Below, in pieces: positions 10,203 through 18,521 of a stretch of 64,000 nucleotides of DNA. The notes beneath the pieces are model-generated. The model had not been told where the DNA came from. It saw only the letters and a list, made by a program, of their open reading frames with translations, and made no database searches. Location: the NCBI GenBank assembly GCA_031844405.1, contig JAUZVC010000001.1:1703499-1767498 (forward strand), given 5' to 3'. A program made the position numbers and the translations under genes. The DNA is from Knoellia sp031844405 (GTDB taxonomy: Bacteria > Actinomycetota > Actinomycetes > Actinomycetales > Dermatophilaceae). Within the stretch, counting starts at the first letter, position 1; the number at the start of each line of letters is the position of its first letter.

Positions 10203-11582
10203 TCAGTGACCCACGGTCTGCGACTGCGGGTCGCCCACGAGGTCGCGCTCGGTGCGCTCGACGCCCTCGTCGTCGTGGTCGAGCATCGACGCCTCGTCGA
10301 ACGGGTCGTCGCCGGCGAGCACCCGGTCCAGCTTCGGACGGTCGAGCTCGCCGACCCAGTGCCCGATAAGCACCGTCGCGATGGAGTTGCCCGCGAAGTT
10401 CGTCAGGGCCCGGGCCTCGCTCATCATGCGGTCGATGCCGACGATGAAGCCGACGCCGTCGACGAGGTCGGGGCGGTGTGACTGCAGCCCTCCGGCCAGG
10501 GTCGCGAGCCCGGCGCCGGTGACACCGGCGGCGCCCTTCGACGCGATGATCATGAAGAGCAGCAGCGAGACCTGCTCACCGATCGAGAACGGCTTGTCGA
10601 GTGCCTCGGCGATGAAGAGCGAGGCCATCGTCAGGTAGATCGCGGTGCCGTCGAGGTTGAACGAGTAGCCCGTCGGGACCGTGATGCCGACGACGGGGCG
10701 CGAGACGCCGGCGTGCTCCATCTTGGCGATGAGGCGGGGGAGGGCGGACTCCGACGACGACGTCGAGAGGATGAGGAGGAACTCGCGCGAGAGGTACTTG
10801 AGCAGCGCGAGGACGTTGATGCCGGTGACGGCCTTGAGCAGCGCCCCGAGGATGACGAAGACGAAGAGGAAGCACGTCACGTAGAACGCGACCATGATGA
10901 GCGCGAGCGACTTGAGCGCCTGCCAGCCCGTGGCGCCCACGACGGCAGCCATGGCTCCGAACGCACCGATGGGTGCGGCATACATGATCATCGCCATGAG
11001 GCGGAAGACGAGCCGCTCGAGGTGACGGATGCCGCCGAGGATCGGCTCGCCCGCGCGGCCCATCTTCTGGAGCGCGAAGCCGACGAGCAGGGCGACGAGC
11101 AGCGTCTGGAGCACCGAGCCGGCGGTGAGCGCCGACACGAGGGTGTCGGGGATGAGCCCGAGGATGAAGTCGACGGTCGTCTCGTGCTCCTCGCCGACGG
11201 CCTTCTGGCCGCTCGCCGCGAGCTCGTCGGTGAGGTTGAGCCCGGCGCCGGGCTTGACGATGTTGCCGACGAGCAGACCCACGGCCAGGGCCACGGTCGA
11301 CATCGTGAGGAAGTAGCCGAGGGCGAGCCCACCGACCTTGCCGACCTGCGCGGCGCGACGGACCGAGCCGATGCCGAGGACGATCGTGCAGAAGATGATC
11401 GGGCTGATCATCATCTTGATGAGGTCCACGAACGCGGTGCCGAGCCACTTGAGCTTGACGCCGAAGTCCGGGGCGATGATCCCGACGGCGATGCCGAGGA
11501 CCATGGCGATGATGACGGCGATGTAGAGCCAGTGCGTGCGGTCCCGGCGCGCGGGCCGGTCGACGACGACGTTGTCGGTCAC
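10203..11582 (-). CDS. dctA: Dicarboxylate/cation symporter, DctA/DAACS family
   Basis: The 459-aa protein belongs to the DAACS family (C4-dicarboxylate, glutamate): about 8 membrane segments, the first near residues 15-35. It has the serine-rich re-entrant loop (LSTSSSESALPRL), the GYSFNLDGTAIY segment that coordinates cation and substrate, and the KGAAGVTGAG hairpin. Uptake of succinate, malate or fumarate with H+/Na+ is most likely given the adjacent divergent DcuS/CitA-like two-component system; glutamate is the alternative. The GTG start at 11582 is preceded by AGGAGA. The C-terminal ~35 residues are acidic and cytoplasmic. Confidence 0.92.
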   Translation of the reverse strand: MTDNVVVDRPARRDRTHWLYIAVIIAMVLGIAVGIIAPDFGVKLKWLGTAFVDLIKMMISPIIFCTIVLGIGSVRRAAQVGKVGGLALGYFLTMSTVALAVGLLVGNIVKPGAGLNLTDELAASGQKAVGEEHETTVDFILGLIPDTLVSALTAGSVLQTLLVALLVGFALQKMGRAGEPILGGIRHLERLVFRLMAMIMYAAPIGAFGAMAAVVGATGWQALKSLALIMVAFYVTCFLFVFVILGALLKAVTGINVLALLKYLSREFLLILSTSSSESALPRLIAKMEHAGVSRPVVGITVPTGYSFNLDGTAIYLTMASLFIAEALDKPFSIGEQVSLLLFMIIASKGAAGVTGAGLATLAGGLQSHRPDLVDGVGFIVGIDRMMSEARALTNFAGNSIATVLIGHWVGELDRPKLDRVLAGDDPFDEASMLDHDDEGVERTERDLVGDPQSQTVGH

Positions 11583-11726
11583 GGGTGTCTCCTGGGTGGG
11601 CGGGCCCGGGTGGTCCCGGGTCTGGGCGACCCCGATTCTGGTGTCGCGACTGGCTAGGGTCACCGTTGTGTTCATTGAGTTCCGCGGGGACGTGCGCGAG
11701 GTGCCCCGCGCGCACCCCCGTCCCGT

Positions 11727-13358
11727 ATGCCGGCGGGCCGGGTGAGCTCCCGGCGCTCGCCGTCGCGGTGGAGCGTGGCGACCCAGACGTTCGTCCTCCA
11801 GGTCGGGGTCGCGCTCCTCGTCGTCACCGTCGGGCTCGCGGCTGCCTACGTGCAGGCCAGGCGCGCCCAGACGCAGGAGGCGACGAGCCGGGCCATGTCC
11901 GTGGCCCGCACGGTCGCCTCGACACCGGCCGTCGTCGACGCGCTCTCCTCGGCCACCCCGACGCCGGCGGTGCAGGACTACGCCGAGGACGTGCGCCGCG
12001 GGACCGGCACCGACTTCGTCGTCGTCATGACGACCGAGGGCGTGCGCTACTCCCACCCCGACCCGGCGCAGGTCGGGCAGAAGTTCATCGGCCACATCGC
12101 GGCCGCCGTGCGCGGCGGTGAGGTCGTCGAGGACTACACCGGCACCCTCGGGCCCTCACGCCGGGTCGTCGTGCCCGTCCAGTCCGACTCCGGGACCGTC
12201 GTGGGGCTCGTCTCGGTGGGCATCCGGCGCACCGCCCTGTCGCGCGCGGTGAGCGAGCAGCTGCCCGGTCTCCTCCTCGCCGGGGCTGCGGCCGCGCTGC
12301 TCTCCGGCCTCGGCACCGGCCTCGTCTCGCGGCGCACCCGCCGCCAGACGCTCGGGCTCGGCGAGGAGCAGCTGCGCGAGATGTACGAGTACTACGACGC
12401 CGTCCTCCACGCCGTCACCGAGGGCCTGCTGCTCGTCGACCAGGACGGCCGGCTCCAGCTCGCCAACGACGAGGCGGTCCGGCTGCTCGGGCTGCCCGAG
12501 GCGGCGAGCGGCCGACCGCTCGCCGACCTCGGCCTCACCCCGGGGCTCACGGCCGCGCTCTCCGACGGCGAGCGTCGCGAGGACGAGCTCCACGTCACGG
12601 ACGCCCGGGTCCTCGTCCTCGGCACCGCCCCCGCGATGTGGGAGGGCCGTCGGCTCGGCACCGTCGCGACCCTGCGCGACCGCACCGACCTCGAGCACCT
12701 CACCGGCGAGCTCGACTCCGCGCGCGGTGTCACCGAGGCCCTGCGCTCGCAGGCGCACGAGTCGGCCAACCGGATCCACACGATCGTCTCGCTCATCGAG
12801 CTCGGCCACGTGGAGCGCGCGCTCGACTTCGCCACCGACGAGCTCGCCGTGACCCAGCAGCTCACCGACGACGTCGTCGCGGCCGACACCGAGCCTGCCC
12901 TCGCCGCCCTCCTCGTCGGCAAGAGCGCCCAGGCGAGCGAGCGGGGCATCGACCTGCGCATCACGCCCGGAGCCCAGTGGCCGACCGGCGCCGTGCCCGT
13001 GCGCGACGTCGTGACGATCGCCGGCAACCTCATCGACAACGCCTTCGACGCCGTGGCGAGCCTGCCACCGGGCTCGGAGCGCCGGGTCGAGGTCGACGCC
13101 CGCGTCGACGACGACCACCTCGTCCTCGAGGTCGCCGACTCCGGCCCCGGGCTGCCCGAGGCAGGGGTCGACGCCGTCGTCCGGCGCGGGTTCAGCACCA
13201 AGGGGGAGGGCCGTGCGGGCCGGCGCGGCATCGGGCTCGCGCTCGTCGCCCAGACGATCGACCGGCTCGGTGGGACCCTCGACGTGACGGGCCCGCCCGG
13301 TGCGCGCTTCGTCGTCAGCCTGCCGCTCGTCCCGCGCGAGGAGGAGTCCCGTGCCTGA
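11727..13358 (+). CDS. Sensor histidine kinase, DcuS/CitA type
   Basis: The 543-aa protein has TM1 (~15-38), an extracytoplasmic PDC/Cache sensor (~40-170, VARTVASTPAVVDAL; FVVVMTTEGVRYSHP), TM2 (~173-195), a PAS domain (~215-310), a SpoOB-type phosphoacceptor helix (SQAHESANRIHTI, His near 344) and an HATPase with N (GNLIDNAFDA) and G boxes (GRAGRRGIGLAL). This layout senses dicarboxylates or citrate in DcuS/CitA. Its gene is divergent from dctA, consistent with control of that symporter. The start is uncertain: ATG 11727 lies inside a GTATGCCG repeat, and GTG 11742 is an alternative. It overlaps the regulator gene by 8 bases. Confidence 0.92.
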   Translation: MPAGRVSSRRSPSRWSVATQTFVLQVGVALLVVTVGLAAAYVQARRAQTQEATSRAMSVARTVASTPAVVDALSSATPTPAVQDYAEDVRRGTGTDFVVVMTTEGVRYSHPDPAQVGQKFIGHIAAAVRGGEVVEDYTGTLGPSRRVVVPVQSDSGTVVGLVSVGIRRTALSRAVSEQLPGLLLAGAAAALLSGLGTGLVSRRTRRQTLGLGEEQLREMYEYYDAVLHAVTEGLLLVDQDGRLQLANDEAVRLLGLPEAASGRPLADLGLTPGLTAALSDGERREDELHVTDARVLVLGTAPAMWEGRRLGTVATLRDRTDLEHLTGELDSARGVTEALRSQAHESANRIHTIVSLIELGHVERALDFATDELAVTQQLTDDVVAADTEPALAALLVGKSAQASERGIDLRITPGAQWPTGAVPVRDVVTIAGNLIDNAFDAVASLPPGSERRVEVDARVDDDHLVLEVADSGPGLPEAGVDAVVRRGFSTKGEGRAGRRGIGLALVAQTIDRLGGTLDVTGPPGARFVVSLPLVPREEESRA

Positions 13359-14034
13359 CCCGCTGCGCGTCCTCGTCGTCGAGGACGAGCCCGTGGCCGC
13401 CGAGGCCCACGCGACATACGTCGGTCGCGTCCCCGGGTTCGTCGTCGTCGCCGTCGCGTCGACGGGGCAGGAGGCGCTGCGGGCGCTCCAGGGCACCGAG
13501 GTCGACGTCGTCCTGCTCGACATGAACCTGCCCGACCGGCACGGGCTCGAGGTGGTCCGCGCGATGCGCGCGGCCGGCCACGCCGCCGACGTCATCGCCG
13601 TGAGCTCTGCGCGCGACCTCGACATCATGCGGTCGGCCGTCTCGCTCGGCGTCGTCCAGTACGTCCTCAAGCCCTTCGCCTTCGGCACCCTGCGCGACCG
13701 GCTCTCGGCCTACCTCGACTACCGCGCCACCCACGTCGCCACCGCCGAGGTCGGCAGCCAGGCGGAGGTCGACGAGGTCTTCGCCGCCGCCCGCCCGACC
13801 CGCCCGGTGAGCCTGCCCAAGGGGATGTCCGAGGAGCTGCTCGGCCGTGTCGTCACGACACTGCGGGAGTCACCGTCGGCGCTGTCCGCCAGCGAGGTCG
13901 CCGGCCGGCTCGGGGTCAGCCGGGTGACGGCCCGGCGCTTCCTCGAGCACCTCCACGAGAGCGGCGTCGCCACCCGGCGTTCGCGCTACACCGGTGCGGG
14001 CCGGCCGGAGGTCGAGTACGGCTGGCGCAGCTGA
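13351..14034 (+). CDS. Response regulator, DcuR/CitB (DctR) family
   Basis: The 227-aa protein is an N-terminal receiver (VVEDEP acidic pair; phosphoacceptor Asp in VVLLDMNLPDRHG; Lys in YVLKPF) plus a C-terminal helix-turn-helix (SASEVAGRLGVSRVTARRFL) of the CitB/DcuR type. The GTG start at 13351 lies inside the kinase stop region with GAGGAGGAG upstream, indicating translational coupling to the kinase. The likely target is the divergent dctA promoter in 11583-11726; no operator was identified. Confidence 0.92.
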   Translation: MPDPLRVLVVEDEPVAAEAHATYVGRVPGFVVVAVASTGQEALRALQGTEVDVVLLDMNLPDRHGLEVVRAMRAAGHAADVIAVSSARDLDIMRSAVSLGVVQYVLKPFAFGTLRDRLSAYLDYRATHVATAEVGSQAEVDEVFAAARPTRPVSLPKGMSEELLGRVVTTLRESPSALSASEVAGRLGVSRVTARRFLEHLHESGVATRRSRYTGAGRPEVEYGWRS

Positions 14035-14045
14035 CGCCGTCCGGC

Positions 14046-14987
14046 TCAGTCCTCTAGCGCCTTGAGGAGCGTGAGGTTCTTCGACAGCTCCGCGTCGTCG
14101 CCGTCGACCGCCGCCCAGAGGATCTCGACGCCGCAGCGGACGATGCACCACAGCCGCCCGAGCTCCTCGTCGAGGCCCCCGGCGCCGCATGCCAGCTCGA
14201 GCCGCTGGCGCACCGACCAGCGCAGCGACGACCCGGTGCCCATCTCCTCGATCCGGTTGCGCAGCAACGGATGCAGCTCGTAGGCCGCAGGTCCGGCGAG
14301 CGGCTTCGGGTCGATGGCGAGCCACGGCGCCCGGTCGGCGGCGAGGACGTTCTGGAAGTGCAGGTCCGTGTGCAGCAGGACCCTCGGCCCGGGTTCGGCG
14401 AGCAGCTCGCGGGCCAGCCCCGTGACGCGGGTGACGACCCGTCGGGGCAGGTCGGTGCGCTGGCGCAGCTGGGTGAGGTAGGGGTCGAGGTATGCCGGAA
14501 GAGTCCGGATCGTCGGCGGTGCCGGCACGTGCAGCTCGCGGTAGAGCCCGCCCACGACGGAGCAGGCCTCCTCGATGTCGACGGGGTCGAGGTCGCGCCC
14601 CGAATCAAGCCGTTCGAGGAGGAGGGCACCGCGCGACGGGTCCGCGGCGACGAGCCGCACCGCGCCGTGTCCGTCCCACGCCCGCAGCGCGAGGTGCTCC
14701 TGGGCCGACTCGACGTGCGGCCAGCCGACCTTGAGGACGAGCGGGCCACCTTGGCCGCCGCGACGCACGACGGGGTGGACGACAGCGGTCCAGCCGGTCA
14801 TCGGCGCGCCGGTCAGCTCGAGGTCCCACGCCTCCAGGCACTCGCGGGCGAGCCGGTCGACGGTCGTGACCCAGTCGGCGCCCGTCGGTCCACCCTCGGC
14901 CGGCAGCCGGCTCATCCAGGTGAGCCACTCGGCCGGGGCGCGCGGGGCCCGCGGGTCGCTCGGCTCGCTCACGGCCGTCTCGCTCAC
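14046..14987 (-). CDS. Aminoglycoside/hydroxyurea resistance kinase-like protein, APH(6)/HUR family
   Basis: The 313-aa protein is a protein-kinase-like fold. The catalytic loop is HTDLHFQNVL (Brenner motif) and the metal-binding segment WLAIDPKPLAGPAAYELHPL is typical of the APH(6)/streptomycin-3''-type family PF04655. Such chromosomal copies next to rimP are widespread in actinobacteria and are not evidence of resistance. The GTG start at 14987 has GAGGGG upstream and lies 10 bases after the lipoprotein gene stop, so the two probably form a minus-strand operon. Confidence 0.85.
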   Translation of the reverse strand: MSETAVSEPSDPRAPRAPAEWLTWMSRLPAEGGPTGADWVTTVDRLARECLEAWDLELTGAPMTGWTAVVHPVVRRGGQGGPLVLKVGWPHVESAQEHLALRAWDGHGAVRLVAADPSRGALLLERLDSGRDLDPVDIEEACSVVGGLYRELHVPAPPTIRTLPAYLDPYLTQLRQRTDLPRRVVTRVTGLARELLAEPGPRVLLHTDLHFQNVLAADRAPWLAIDPKPLAGPAAYELHPLLRNRIEEMGTGSSLRWSVRQRLELACGAGGLDEELGRLWCIVRCGVEILWAAVDGDDAELSKNLTLLKALED

Positions 14988-14997
14988 GCGAGTCCCC

Positions 14998-16077
14998 TCA
15001 CGCGAGACCCGGGAACGCCGTGAGCCGGATGCCGTGGCGGTGCGCCACTGCCGCGACGGTGCCGAGCCAACCGGGCAGGGCGGCGAACGCGGCCTCGGGG
15101 TCGGCGTCGATCGCCGGGCGCAGTGCGGCCCCGGTTTCGGCGAGCAGGGTCGTCATCGCCTCGGTCGCGAGCGTCGCGGCCTCGGCGGGCGTGGTCACCG
15201 GGCGGGGGAGCGTCTGGCCGAGGTCCGGCTCGGGCGCGGACGGCCCGGCGGCGTCGACGAGGTCCGACGTGAGGCCCTGCAGCGCGGCGATGTCGCGCAG
15301 CCAGGCGGAGCGCACCGCCTTCGTCGAGCGTGCGGCCGCGACCTCGAGGAGCCAGGTGGCCCGGCGGGTGGCGACGACGAGGGGGACGAGAGCGGCAGGG
15401 CTCGACCACGACGGCGGCACGGACGGACTGCTCGATCCCGAGGCGGACGGGCTCGCCGACGCGCTCGGGGTCGGCGTGGCCGCGGGCGCGGGCGCCGCGA
15501 CCGGGGCCGCCAGCTCGACGGCGGCGTGGGCCTGGCCGAGGACGGCGACGAGGGTGGGCCGCAGGTCGGCCTCGGCCGCCTCGAGCCCCCTGCCGGCCGC
15601 GACGACCTCGCCCTCGACCTCGGCTACCGGCCTGCGCACCACGGCCGGCGCCGTCGGGACGGGAGCTGCCGACGCAGGCGAACCGCTGGGGGAGGACGTC
15701 GCCGACGCAGTGGCGGAGGTGGCCGGGGAGGCGGTCGGCGTCGCGGACGGCGTCGCCAGCTCGCTCTCGGGGACGCCTCGCTGGCGCAGGGCGTCGTGGA
15801 GCACCGTCGCCTGGCGGGCGTGCAACGGCGGCAGGAGCGGGGCGAGCGGGTCGGTCGCGACGAACGAGGCGGTCGAGGCGGTGACGACGGCGGCGTGCAG
15901 GCGCAGGAGAGCCTGCTCGGCCTCGATGGGCTCGCGGGTCGGGACGAGCGGCACCCGCGGGGCGTCGTCCTCGAGACGGATGCCGCAGCCGGCGAGAGCC
16001 ACCACGACTGCACCCAGCGCCCCCGCGGTGACGAGTCGCCGGGTCGGACCCGGGGCCGACGGGGTCGCGTCACGCAT
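14998..16077 (-). CDS. Secreted lipoprotein, ferritin-like DUF4439-type
   Basis: The 359-aa protein starts with a basic region and hydrophobic stretch ending in a lipobox (VVALAGCGIR, Cys near residue 31), so it is a membrane-anchored lipoprotein. It then carries long Ser/Pro/Thr/Ala linkers (~110-150 and ~195-225) separating helical segments. The C-terminal helical part resembles the ferritin-like DUF4439 proteins that lie upstream of rimP in other actinobacteria. The DUF4439 assignment rests mainly on context and composition. Function unknown. Confidence 0.7.
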   Translation of the reverse strand: MRDATPSAPGPTRRLVTAGALGAVVVALAGCGIRLEDDAPRVPLVPTREPIEAEQALLRLHAAVVTASTASFVATDPLAPLLPPLHARQATVLHDALRQRGVPESELATPSATPTASPATSATASATSSPSGSPASAAPVPTAPAVVRRPVAEVEGEVVAAGRGLEAAEADLRPTLVAVLGQAHAAVELAAPVAAPAPAATPTPSASASPSASGSSSPSVPPSWSSPAALVPLVVATRRATWLLEVAAARSTKAVRSAWLRDIAALQGLTSDLVDAAGPSAPEPDLGQTLPRPVTTPAEAATLATEAMTTLLAETGAALRPAIDADPEAAFAALPGWLGTVAAVAHRHGIRLTAFPGLA

Positions 16078-16179
16078 GCCGGCATCCTCGCACGCGTGGA
16101 AGGCCACCTCCGCGCCCGGCTAGAGTGGACGTCGCCGCAGGTGCAGGACGCGGACCGAGAACTACAGAGAGGGAGATCG

Positions 16180-16755
16180 ATGACCCGGGACACCGCAGTG
16201 CAGGAGCTGCTCGCAGGTGCGTTGGACGGATCGGGAGTCGTCCTCGAAGAGGTCAGCATCACCCCCGCCGGCCGCCGCCGCGTCGTCAGGGTCGTCGTCG
16301 ACCGCGACCTCGACACCACCGGCGACGTCACCGAGACCGTGGACTCCCTCTCGCTCGACGAGATCGCCGAGACGACCCGCACCGTGAGCGAGGTCCTCGA
16401 CGACTCCGACGTCCTCGGCGAGCAGCCCTACACCCTCGAGGTCACCTCGCCCGGCGTCTCCCGGCCGCTCACCGCGCCCCGTCACTTCCAGCGCAACGTC
16501 GGCCGCCTCGTCACCCTCGCCGTCCGTGACGGCGCGCCCGTGACCGGCCGCATCACGCGGGCCGGCGCCGACGACCTCACCCTCGCGATCCCGGCCGTCA
16601 AGAAGACGCCCGGTCGCGACGAGACCTTCCCGTATGCCGTGCTCGACCGTGCCGAGGTGCAGGTCGAGTTCTCGCGCAAGGACGACACCACCCCGGCCCC
16701 GGCCGGCCCCACCGACGACGCCGACGCCGACGCGTCGGGCCACAAGGAGAGCTGA
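16180..16755 (+). CDS. rimP: Ribosome maturation factor RimP
   Basis: The 191-aa protein needed for 30S maturation has the N-terminal alpha/beta domain (VLEEVSITPAGRRRVVRVVV; VTSPGVSRPLTAPRHF) and the SH3-like C-terminal domain, then an acidic tail (DDADADASGHKES). First gene of the rimP-nusA-ylxR-infB cluster; nusA follows after 3 bases. AGAGAGGGAG before the ATG serves as ribosome site. Confidence 0.95.
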   Translation: MTRDTAVQELLAGALDGSGVVLEEVSITPAGRRRVVRVVVDRDLDTTGDVTETVDSLSLDEIAETTRTVSEVLDDSDVLGEQPYTLEVTSPGVSRPLTAPRHFQRNVGRLVTLAVRDGAPVTGRITRAGADDLTLAIPAVKKTPGRDETFPYAVLDRAEVQVEFSRKDDTTPAPAGPTDDADADASGHKES

Positions 16756-16758
16756 CCC

Positions 16759-18015
16759 ATGGACATCGACCTCGCCGTCCTGCGAGGTGTCGAGCGCGAG
16801 CGCGACATCTCGCTCGACGTCCTCATCCCCGCCATCGAGCAGGCGCTGCTGCTCGCCTACCACCGCACCGAGGGCGCCTACCGCAGCGCCCGGGCCGAGC
16901 TCGACCGCAAGACCGGTCACGTGACGATCTGGGCCCGCGAGGAGTTCGAGGTCCCCGTCGAGGACGAGCCCTCCGCGGACAGTCCCTCCCCAGCGTCTGC
17001 GGACCCGGCGGTTCCAGCCGCCGAAAGCGCAGACGCAAAGGGTGACGGCGCCGACGGCACCACCGACGCACTCGCAGCGTCTGCGGATGCGGCCGCTCCC
17101 GCCACCGCAAGCGCGGACGCAAGCGGTGGGGGCAGCGGCGCCGAGACTGCCGAGCCGGCGCGTCCGCGCACCCGCCGTGAGTACGGCCCCGAGTTCGACG
17201 ACACCCCGCGCGACTTCGGCCGCGTCGCCGCCGCGACCGCCCGCCAGGTCATCGTCCAGCGCCTGCGCGACATCGAGGACGACGCGATCATGGGCGACTT
17301 CAAGGGCCGTGAGGGCGACATCGTCGCCGGGATCATCCAGCAGAGCCCGGACCCGCGGCACGTCACCGTCGACTTCGGCACCGTCGAGGGCATTCTCCCC
17401 CTCGCCGAGCAGGTCCCGGGCGAGAAGTACGTCCACGGCCAGCGGCTGCGGACCTACGTCGTCAGCGTCAAGCGCGGCATGCGCGGGCCGCAGATCGGCC
17501 TCTCCCGCACGCACCCCAACCTCGTGCGCAAGCTCTTCGCCCTCGAGGTCCCCGAGATCGCGGACGGCAGCGTCGAGATCGCCGCGCTGGCCCGTGAGGC
17601 CGGGCACCGGACGAAGATCGCCGTCCACACCAAGGTCGCCGGGCTCAACGCCAAGGGCGCCTGCATCGGCCCGATGGGCGCGCGCGTGCGGGCCGTCATG
17701 GCGGAGCTGCACGGCGAGAAGATCGACATCGTCGACTACAGCGAGGACCCGGCGACCTTCATCGCGGCGGCGCTCAGCCCCTCGCGCGTGCAGTCGGTCG
17801 AGATCGTCGACCGCACACTGCGCGCGGCCAGGGTCGTCGTCCCCGACTACCAGCTCTCGCTCGCCATCGGCCGCGAGGGTCAGAACGCCCGCCTCGCCGC
17901 CAAGCTCACCGGCTGGCGCATCGACATCCGCTCGGACAACCCGGGCTCGGGCGCGCCCCGCGAGGGGTCCTCGGGCCCCTCGGGGGCGTCCGGTGACACT
18001 CCGGACCCCCGCTAG
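16759..18015 (+). CDS. nusA: Transcription termination/antitermination factor NusA
   Basis: The 418-aa protein has an N-terminal RNA polymerase-binding domain, S1 (GILPLAEQVPGEKY), KH1 and KH2 (KGACIGPMGARVRAVM; AIGREGQNARLAAKLTGWRID). It lacks the acidic C-terminal repeats of E. coli NusA, as is usual in actinobacteria. An unusual Ala/Ser/Asp-rich insertion of ~70 residues (about 70-140) interrupts the N-terminal domain; its DNA contains two diverged copies of a hairpin (16993-17036 and 17077-17120). It regulates pausing, termination and rRNA antitermination. It follows rimP by 3 bases. Confidence 0.96.
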   Translation: MDIDLAVLRGVERERDISLDVLIPAIEQALLLAYHRTEGAYRSARAELDRKTGHVTIWAREEFEVPVEDEPSADSPSPASADPAVPAAESADAKGDGADGTTDALAASADAAAPATASADASGGGSGAETAEPARPRTRREYGPEFDDTPRDFGRVAAATARQVIVQRLRDIEDDAIMGDFKGREGDIVAGIIQQSPDPRHVTVDFGTVEGILPLAEQVPGEKYVHGQRLRTYVVSVKRGMRGPQIGLSRTHPNLVRKLFALEVPEIADGSVEIAALAREAGHRTKIAVHTKVAGLNAKGACIGPMGARVRAVMAELHGEKIDIVDYSEDPATFIAAALSPSRVQSVEIVDRTLRAARVVVPDYQLSLAIGREGQNARLAAKLTGWRIDIRSDNPGSGAPREGSSGPSGASGDTPDPR

Positions 18016-18023
18016 GCGCTACC

Positions 18024-18413
18024 ATGGGTGGGACCGACCGGGCTGGACTCCGGACTCGGGCGTTGCACGCGAAGGCGGGCACACGGCATACGTCGACAGT
18101 GACGGGACCGGTGCGCACCTGTGTGGGGTGCCGGGTGTCGGATAGCCGGTCGGCACTCCTGCGAGTGGTCGTCGGAGGCCACGGGGACCTCGTTCCCGAC
18201 CTTCGGCGGTGTCTCCCGGGGCGCGGCGCCTGGCTGCATCCCACCGGAGAATGTTTCGACCTCGCCGTCCGACGACGGGCGTTCGGGCATGCGCTGCGAG
18301 TCAGCGTGCCCCTGGACACCACCGCCGTGGCGGAGGAGATCGCCACCCACGAGCAGACCTGTCCGTCCCAAGAAACCGACCGTGGCTCTGAACAGAGAGT
18401 GGTTCGACGCTGA
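18024..18413 (+). CDS. ylxR: YlxR-family (DUF448) RNA-binding protein
   Basis: The family core is visible: VRTCVGCRVSDSRSALLRVV, LPGRGAWLHPTGECFDLAVR and the RRAFGHALR helix, which form the YlxR RNA-binding fold. The 129-aa length assumes ATG 18024; a start around the GTG at 18099 just before TGPVRTCVGC would give the usual ~100 aa and would avoid a CGGCATAC repeat lying in the N-terminal extension. The position between nusA and infB is conserved in bacteria. Confidence 0.88.
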   Translation: MGGTDRAGLRTRALHAKAGTRHTSTVTGPVRTCVGCRVSDSRSALLRVVVGGHGDLVPDLRRCLPGRGAWLHPTGECFDLAVRRRAFGHALRVSVPLDTTAVAEEIATHEQTCPSQETDRGSEQRVVRR

Positions 18414-18470
18414 TGAGCACCCGATGAGCAACCGATGAGTACTCAGTAATGAGCTCCCCCCAGCACTAAG

Positions 18471-18506
18471 GGTCCGTGCCTGCTGCTTCGTCAGGTCGCA
18501 CGGACC
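18471..18506 (+). promoter_or_regulatory. Hairpin in the infB leader
   Basis: A 9-bp perfect inverted repeat (18471-18479 with 18498-18506) around an 18-base loop ends just before the AAGGAG ribosome site of infB. It is preceded by three near-copies of CGATGAGCAACC (18414-18440). It could be an mRNA leader structure; no known riboswitch is recognised. Confidence 0.4.
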
Positions 18507-18521
18507 AGATGAAGGAGAAAC

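Noticed and set aside
10203..12095. A much longer minus-strand reading frame extending dctA to 630 codons
   Set aside because: The GTG at 11582 has a good AGGAGA site and gives the normal DctA N-terminus; the extension is the antisense shadow of the divergent kinase gene.
14046..14987. Acquired aminoglycoside resistance gene
   Set aside because: APH(6)-like kinases next to rimP are part of the chromosomal background in actinobacteria; there is no mobile element or composition shift.
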